Shown here: positions 17,400 to 22,466 of the stretch, piece by piece
Numbering within the stretch: the first letter of the stretch is position 1
Layout: each line of letters begins with the position of its first letter
Assembly (NCBI GenBank): GCA_002633005.1
Contig: NMRA01001325.1
Location: 1 to 22,466 of the forward strand
Reading direction: 5' to 3'
DNA from: Phoronis australis
Taxonomy: Eukaryota; Phoronida; Phoronidae
Length of the DNA: 22,466 nt
Translations under genes and position numbers: made by a program
Notes under the pieces: model-generated
The model's input: the letters and a program-made list of their open reading frames with translations, nothing else
What the model was told of the DNA's origin: nothing
Database searches by the model: none

Positions 17400-18400
17400 T
17401 TACCTGTCAATGTTGCTATGGACGCTGCGACATATTCCGTTGTTTACTCTGCAATATCATATGTGTGCAGTCTTTTATTTACATTTGAAGTGACTCAATA
17501 CACTAGTTTCGCAATCCCAATTGCTCAACCTGTCAGGGTATGTAAGTTTCTGATCCGTGTGCATGTTTTCAGATCAATCTTCATTGAATTTTGAAATCTG
17601 GAATATTGACTTAAATTTGAAATTGCAATGTTCAATCTGGTTCAACTAAAATTGAATAGTGAAAATAGAAAATGTGGCCAGTGTTTCATTTTCCAGTATA
17701 AATTTAAAATGAAACAATGAGTCAATATTCTAATTAACAGGTGTTTAGATACCGACACTACTGTGACTGTTTAAGGCTATTTGGCTTGTCCATAGTTGCT
17801 GCACCGATTTCCGGAGCGAGAGTGTCCGGATTTCGCATCAGTCTCTAACTGGAGAAATTTTCAAGGGGTTACACCACCGAGAAATCTTATTATCCATTCC
17901 TTAAAAGAGTCAGGACTATAAATACACACCCTTTTAGAAACGTAGTCCGATTAAAAGGGCTCATTTGTAGGGAGCTTTAAGAGTTCCTCTTTCGCAGAGG
18001 TTTATTCCCACAGAAAGCTGTAAATATTTAACTAGTATTTAGTAAACAACGCATTGGATTGTAGTCGTACCTTACACGTCACCTTTGAATTCATAAGAGA
18101 CGTAGAATGAACGTTTAAGCAGGAAATTTTGTCAGAACGCTCGCCTTGAAGAGAAAATGTCCGTGAAGACCCCAGCGCCTATCAGTACCTTACTCGCCAG
18201 GGTATCCCCAGGAAAATGCAAGCAAAGCATATAATCCCCAAGAGGTATTGTTTGGATATACGTGTAGGTCGTCGCTAGCAGGCTTCACATTTCGGTAATT
18301 GTAGCGAAACCTGTCAATTGCGTCTTGCGCATTTTCTAAGGTCGTGAAAGAGACATTATCACATTATCAATTTCACGGCGGAAACGAAGTTTTTGGGTTA
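17400..18400. other. Intergenic region between the FABP promoter and the transporter 3' end
   Basis: No gene was recognised. An 11-bp inverted pair (GAATATTGACT at 17601-17611 and its complement at 17720-17730) encloses about 110 bp of AT-rich sequence and could be a small hairpin element, but it is short. FABP regulatory sequences beyond the TATA box are expected here; none could be named with confidence. Confidence 0.4.
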
Positions 18401-18405
18401 TTTTT

Positions 18406-18464
18406 GAGAGAGAGGGGGGGGAGACGGGAGAGGGAGAGAGACAGAGAGACAGAGACAGACAGAC
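18406..18464. repeat. GA-rich purine tract
   Basis: An imperfect (GA)n/(GACA)n tract with a G-run. It sits about 20 bp from the left end of the MITE candidate at 18487. The open frame that crosses it is repeat-derived. Confidence 0.9.
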
Positions 18465-18486
18465 ATCTTAAAGTCATTAGCTTTGA

Positions 18487-18720
18487 CCAGGGGACCCGTT
18501 CCAAGAAAGCTGACTTTGCTAAGGCAACCATTTTATGTTAAAAATTTGTCTCAAGTTCGTTTCAAGGAAGAGCTCCTAAGTTTGACTTAAGTTTTCTCTC
18601 AAATTTTGTTTTAATTTTGACTAAATTATGGGATGTGGATGTTTCAAAATTTTTGGAAGTTGAAACAAATCTTAGACTTAAATAAATAATGAACGTTCAG
18701 CTTCTTGGAACTGACCCAAG
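18487..18720. mobile_element. MITE candidate, 234 bp, GTTCCAAGAA inverted ends
   Basis: The left end reads CCAGGGGACCCGTTCCAAGAAAGCTGAC. The reverse complement of the right end reads CTTGGGTCAGTTCCAAGAAGCTGAACG. They align with small gaps over about 25 bp. The flanks AGCTTTGA (18479-18486) and AGCTGTAA (18721-18728) agree at six of eight positions, a possible degraded 8-bp duplication as in hAT-type elements. Ends of the GGGNCCGTTCC-AAG type are common in animal MITEs. It has no coding capacity. Confidence 0.6.
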
Positions 18721-18839
18721 AGCTGTAAAGCAACACAAAATGTGCTTTGTTTGTGATTTTAATACAAATCGTCAAAAAGCATTATGATGAATTTCAGTGT
18801 GACACCAGTTATTTCCATTTTCTGACATTACTAAACTCC

Positions 18840-18845
18840 TTTATT
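18840..18845 (-). terminator. Candidate poly(A) signal AATAAA of the transporter gene
   Basis: TTTATT on the plus strand, read as AATAAA on the minus strand, about 100 bases after the transporter stop codon at 18946-18944. Confidence 0.6.
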
Positions 18846-18943
18846 AAAAATTCAATTCATTCAATAATCCAACACATAAGTAAAAAATTCTGCAATTACC
18901 CTCCCCCCAATCCAAACAGATTTTCTAGGTAAAGACACGTGCG

Positions 18944-19185
18944 TCACATCTCCGTGGAGTTGTACGATTTAAACGGCTCTAACGAGTTCTTGTTCCGCTC
19001 TTGGTCTTCATCACTGTCGTCGCTCAGCAGGATCTCATCACTAGCACCGGTAGATGTCGTAGGTGCATACTTGTACCAGAACGCTAAGGCCACAAATATG
19101 GCAAAGTTGAGTACCATGAGGCCAGCCAAAAGAAAGAAGAAGTACTCTGCCCAACCATCATTGATATCATCTGGTAACCACTGTG
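18944..19185 (-). CDS. Transporter last exon (242 bases with stop)
   Basis: Acceptor TTGTTTCCAG|CACAGTGG. It encodes QWLPDDINDGWAEYFFFLLA, the last membrane helix (LMVLNFAIFVALAFWYKY) and a cytosolic tail rich in Asp/Glu/Ser, ending NSTEM and TGA at 18946-18944. Confidence 0.9.
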
Positions 19186-20972
19186 CTGGAAACAACAAAA
19201 CTGACAATGTTTGATAAACAGGTTTGCCATATACAGAAACAGTTGTTCAATGTTGTGACCCTATAATCGGTATCTACAAATGGTTGAATTTTTAAAGTGA
19301 AAACCTGCGCTGGGGCATTTTTGTCCCAGTGACCACGTGCGCAGGAATAAATATTACTTCAAAAAACTGAAATACTGGGTCAGATTTTCTAGCAAAAACA
19401 ATTTTTCAGAGCAGACATTTTACATTACCGTCTCCACTCTCACACTCATCTGTATTGGGTCGAACCAAAATCAGTGAACGTGCTTCAAAATCATTACTTT
19501 TGCCTTCATCGAAAATATGATTACTTGCAATGAAAAAGATTTTTAATCCACTATGAAAGTGTTCTCTTGCTTTTCCCTATTGCTTACATTACCAAATGGA
19601 TTCGCCACCAACATACAAATAATTATTCACATGGTTTTGAAAGCTTACGATTAGTTGCACCGTTGACTATGGCTACCAAGGCCGATCCGAGGTAAGCACC
19701 GAAACCGTTCGCCGACAAGAACAGACCCATTATAACACCACTCAGCTCAGGTGGCGCCTGCGAGAAAGCAAACTCAAGACCTGTAGGGAAAAAATGACAG
19801 TGAGTGCTTTGACTCCTTACGTCGGTCTCCATGGTGATGCTTGTTACACTCACGTGTAGACATATCAGGTAGAAACAATCCAGTATCAGTTAAGGTTATA
19901 TGTGGAGTCTGTGCGGTGCATTTAGCCGCATGCAAACCCACCCAATTTAACTCAGTAAAAGTATATTTTCTGAGACAAGGAAGCCTGCGCAATTTGACTT
20001 TTCAAAAGTCTTACACTTTTTGGGTCCCTAGACGTGAAATCAAACAAAAAAGACGGAAACCGGCAATACAACGGTATCAATAATATGAAAAAAGTTCCCT
20101 CAATTGAAATGTTTAATATGAAATTTCAAAAATACTCTTATAGTTTTCTAAACTAACATTTGGTTTGGCAACTTTCAAGTCCTAAAGACCAAGTTGTGAT
20201 AGCCTTTCTTCATGCAAAATTGAAACATTTTAAAGACCATTTTGGAGAACATTTCAAAAAACATTTGAAACTTTTGTTTTGGATCCTACTAGTCATTTCT
20301 GCGATACGATATTGCAAAGTTAGTCAAAGTCGGGCATTTTTCTATAGGGTCTGGCACATCCTTAACTTGATGAGTTTAGATTAGCCAACATCCACCTTGA
20401 TGTCTAATGCTACAGTAACATGTTTCCATTTCAAGATAATGAAGAATCCTATGCTCAACGTGTGAGATTTCTGCGAAATTCTAGTAATAGGCAATATTAG
20501 CTGTCCAAATTCAAGAATTACGATAAAACCCTAATAAATATTCATCCAATGTTACCCACTGCGTGGACGTTGTATCGACGGTTATTGCCTTCAATTTTTT
20601 AAATATTTTCAGCCTCTGTTTATGCAAATCGCAACTTGATGATGAGAACAGTCTCGAAATATAGTTGTCATTTTACATATCGTTGAAAACTATTACTGAG
20701 TAGTCGTGAATATTGGAGTGTGATAACAAATTTTACCTTGGTGAAAGTTAATGGAATTTTCAATGTATTACCTGTGATACTTGCAAACACTTCACTTGCA
20801 CCCATTAACATAAACTGGGGAACCTGCGCCAAAACTGTGATGTTCGAGGCATTATGGACAGTGTTTCCTATTTTCTGGGGGAATCCTCCATGGAAAGCGA
20901 TGTCATCTTTTCGGGAAATTTCCAAGAAACCTCCCACAACCAAACATGCAGCCGCCAAAAGGTAACCAAAAC
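18944..20972 (-). CDS. SLC15/PTR-family peptide transporter, 3' three exons (partial)
   Basis: Proton-coupled oligopeptide transporter family membrane protein. Three minus-strand exons, 20972-20772, 19780-19649 and 19185-18944, join in phase 1 at both junctions and encode about 190 C-terminal residues. Diagnostic wording: VPQFMLMGASEVFASIT-G-LEFAFSQAPP, then SGVIMGLFLSANGFGAYLGS and WAEYFFFLLAGLMVLNFAIF, matching the last membrane helices of PTR2/SLC15 proteins. The SEVFASI-G-LEFA-SQAP block resembles the peptide/histidine (SLC15A3/A4) branch. The cytosolic tail is acidic with a DEILLSDDSDEDQ segment, suggestive of a dileucine/acidic-cluster sorting signal. Upstream exons were not found before the window edge. 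Confidence 0.9.
19649..19780 (-). CDS. Transporter exon, second from last (132 bases)
   Basis: Acceptor TTTCCCTACAG|GTCTTGAG, donor ACTAATC|GTAAGC. It encodes LEFAFSQAPPELSGVIMGLF and NGFGAYLGSALVAIVNGATN, the most family-specific stretch of the gene. Phase 1 on both sides. Confidence 0.9.
20212..20362. repeat. Dispersed repeat copy in the transporter intron (partner at 21635-21775)
   Basis: It shares with 21635-21775, in the same orientation, CATGCAAAA-TG-AACA-TTTAAA at one end and CGATATTG-AAAGTTAGTCAA followed by ATTTTTCT at the other, with a less similar middle. Non-coding; the family is not identified. Confidence 0.65.
20772..20972 (-). CDS. Transporter exon, third from last (201 bases)
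   Basis: Acceptor ATTGATAG|GTTTTGG (weak pyrimidine tract), donor ATCACAG|GTAATA. It encodes GFGYLLAAACLVVGGFLEI (a membrane helix), a loop with FHGGFPQKIGN and an N-glycosylation-like NAS/NIT pair, then VPQFMLMGASEVFASIT (next helix). Both ends are phase 1. Confidence 0.85.
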
Positions 20973-20999
20973 CTATCAATATTACAGCGGAATGTTATC

Positions 21000-21634
21000 T
21001 TTATGAAGGCGCTTTGAACAATTTGGTATGTTTTATTTGTCATTCGACTCTTTTTGTGGTTTTCCACCAAAATGAAATTATCAATACATGAATCTGCTGA
21101 GCTTATTTGGACCTGCTCTCATTTTCCTATTGTTCGAAGTTCAAAGTGTGGGTTTTCGTATGACTCGGAAGTAGCATACAAAGTGCCACTAGGGGGAGTA
21201 CAGCACGATGAAAGCACCAATGGAAAGTTGATGGTCATTTGGCAGCAGTCCAATGTCACGTGCATTTCGCGGTGTATACCTTACACTTCAAAACACTGCC
21301 CTCCACTGGACATAACTTTCAAAATTATTGGCGTCCGTGATGACGCACACTCCCCTCAATATTCATGTCCTCCAGCTTCAGGTTATATAGCACCTTACTG
21401 TGCACTTAGCCAACTGTAAAAACTTCTACATATAATTCAATTTTAGCTTCACAGTAACCTGTCATTAATTTTGTCACATGACCACGTATTTTAGTAAAGT
21501 TAAGCAAAAAAGAAAGGTTAATTCATAGCAGAACAACGATACATAGAATACGTGAAAGTTTCATTTCATTTTCGGTTCAGGCAAATTTTGATTTTTTCAT
21601 AAAAATCGTTAATTCTTATTTTTGACAGCCAACC
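21000..21634. other. No recognised exon upstream of the transporter's third-last exon
   Basis: I looked on the minus strand for a preceding transporter exon (PTR wording followed by a phase-1 GT donor) and found none. The 121-codon plus-strand frame at 21054-21419 has no motif. CCACTAGGGGGA at about 21186 resembles a CTCF core. Confidence 0.4.
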
Positions 21635-21775
21635 ATGCAAAAGTGGAACAATTTAAAAACAGTTCCTTATATATCATAGTATATTGAATGTTTCTTCTGT
21701 ATCCGAGCAACTTTTTTGAGATGCGATATTGTAAAGTTAGTCAACTCTGGATATTTTTCTGGGATCCTTCATAAC
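21635..21775. repeat. Dispersed repeat copy (partner at 20212-20362)
   Basis: The second copy ends a few bases from the left target-site duplication of the TIR element at 21783, so that element may have inserted into or next to it. Confidence 0.65.
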
Positions 21776-21782
21776 CATAATT

Positions 21783-22078
21783 CATGGGCGGCGCACCATA
21801 GGGGGCTAGGGGGCTATAGCTCCCACTTTTTTTCAGTTCTACGCTGCACGTAGTCTGTAGGTGTTGCCCCACAGGGAGGACTGAGGAGGGTTTAGCCCCC
21901 ACTTTTTTCAGTTCTACGCTCCACATAGTCTATAGGTGGTGCCCCACAGGGAGGGCTGAGGGGGGTTTAGCTCCCACTTTTTTCAGTTCTACGCTGCACA
22001 TAGTCTGTAGGTGGTGCCCCACAGGGAGGACTGAAGGGGGGTTTAGCCCCCACTTTTTTCAGTGCTGCGCCGCCCATG
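21783..22078. mobile_element. TIR element with minisatellite core, TSD TAATT
   Basis: Perfect 13-bp terminal inverted repeats, CATGGGCGGCGCA (21783-21795) and TGCGCCGCCCATG (22066-22078), are flanked by TAATT on both sides (21778-21782 and 22079-22083). The core is a tandem array of about 75 bp (CAGTTCTACGCT at 21834, 21909 and 21984; CAGTGCTGCGC at 22060) rich in GGGGG and CCCCC blocks. The last array unit runs directly into the right TIR. It has no coding capacity. It is a complete, apparently young non-autonomous DNA transposon; the superfamily is not assigned. Confidence 0.92.
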
Positions 22079-22344
22079 TAATTGTCATGATGGAAAAACA
22101 AAAAATATGAAATAGTTACACTAGCAAAACTAAAATGACGAGCGTCGGTACAAAAATATATTAAAATATCCCCACGTAAAGAGCGATGCGCTCTTTGTCA
22201 AGGGTGTGCTACAGACTGCTGAATATATGTGGATAGATCTAAAATAAAATGGCACAGGGGACAACATAGTGACATAAAATAAACGTGAACAATATGAACA
22301 CAACAGGACTTAGCAACTACCACTGGGGTATGCCTACGTATGAC

Positions 22345-22390
22345 GAGAGAGAGAGAGAGAGAGAGAGTGAGAGAGAGAGAGAGAGAGAGA
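22345..22390. repeat. (GA)n microsatellite
   Basis: Almost pure GA repeat with one GTGA interruption. The minus-strand open frame through it (Ser-Leu repeats) is an artefact. Confidence 0.97.
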
Positions 22391-22406
22391 CCCAAACGCA
22401 GCTACT

Positions 22407-22444
22407 GGAGTCTATTCACTACAGACTTGTAGTGAACAGACTCC
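22407..22444. repeat. 17-bp-stem hairpin with a 4-base loop
   Basis: GGAGTCTATTCACTACA (22407-22423) pairs with TGTAGTGAACAGACTCC (22428-22444) with one mismatch around a GACT loop. It is flanked by the GA tract on the left and a CCTCCCTCC pyrimidine tract on the right, so the flanks could add weak pairing. It may be a small foldback repeat or a structured non-coding element. Confidence 0.8.
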
Positions 22445-22466
22445 TCCCTCCCTCCCTCATTCCCTC

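Noticed and set aside
18939-19214. 91-codon plus-strand frame
   Set aside because: It is the antisense shadow of the last transporter exon.
20720-20965. 81-codon plus-strand frame
   Set aside because: It is the antisense shadow of the third-last transporter exon.
22198-22395. Ser-Leu repeat protein on the minus strand
   Set aside because: It is a read-through of the GA microsatellite.

Overview
This looks like animal nuclear DNA, probably from a marine invertebrate with a TE-rich, heterozygous genome. Genes are split by GT-AG introns, and much of the window is decayed non-LTR retrotransposon, MITE-like inverted-repeat elements and minisatellites. Amphioxus or a comparable deuterostome or mollusc would fit, but the sequence does not settle the species.

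Two host genes can be read with confidence, both on the minus strand. The first is a complete four-exon intracellular lipid-binding protein (FABP family) gene at 15063-17326. Its splice sites are clean, its exons are 73/173/105/51 coding bases (the family architecture), it encodes 133 residues, a TATA box lies upstream and a possible poly(A) signal downstream. The second is the 3' end of a proton-coupled oligopeptide/peptide-histidine transporter (SLC15/PTR family): the last three exons lie between 18944 and 20972, and the rest of the gene lies beyond the right edge of the window or was not recognised. The two genes are in tandem, transporter upstream of FABP.

The left 11 kb is a graveyard of mobile DNA. 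A jockey/CR1-like LINE (1325-4925, minus) still shows endonuclease, reverse transcriptase and a C-terminal Cys-rich region, but it has frameshifts, a stop in the PQG motif and YADD changed to YADG. A 400-bp MITE with about 40-bp inverted repeats sits inside it with a CCTG target-site duplication; removing the insert leaves the LINE frame intact across the junction. Two L1/Tx1-type C-terminal fragments (5100-5350 plus; 10009-10338 minus) and the C-terminal piece of another retroelement family (6451-6760 plus) follow. Three coding-like blocks on the plus strand (5728-6180, 6716-7075, 7209-7376) have no identity I can name; they may be remains of one larger gene or element.

The middle (about 8.5-14.1 kb) holds direct and dispersed repeats, a 75-bp AT-rich minisatellite, a frameshifted THAP domain inside an inverted-repeat-bounded 621-bp segment, a long-stem hairpin, and a foldback-type structure whose arms are arrays of a 16-bp unit in opposite orientation. 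A 54-bp exact duplicate starts immediately after an N at 14020 and may mark an assembly join. On the right are a 234-bp MITE candidate (18487-18720), a dispersed repeat present twice (20212 and 21635), a very clear TIR element with a minisatellite core and TAATT duplication (21783-22078), and a GA microsatellite next to a 17-bp-stem hairpin at the right edge.
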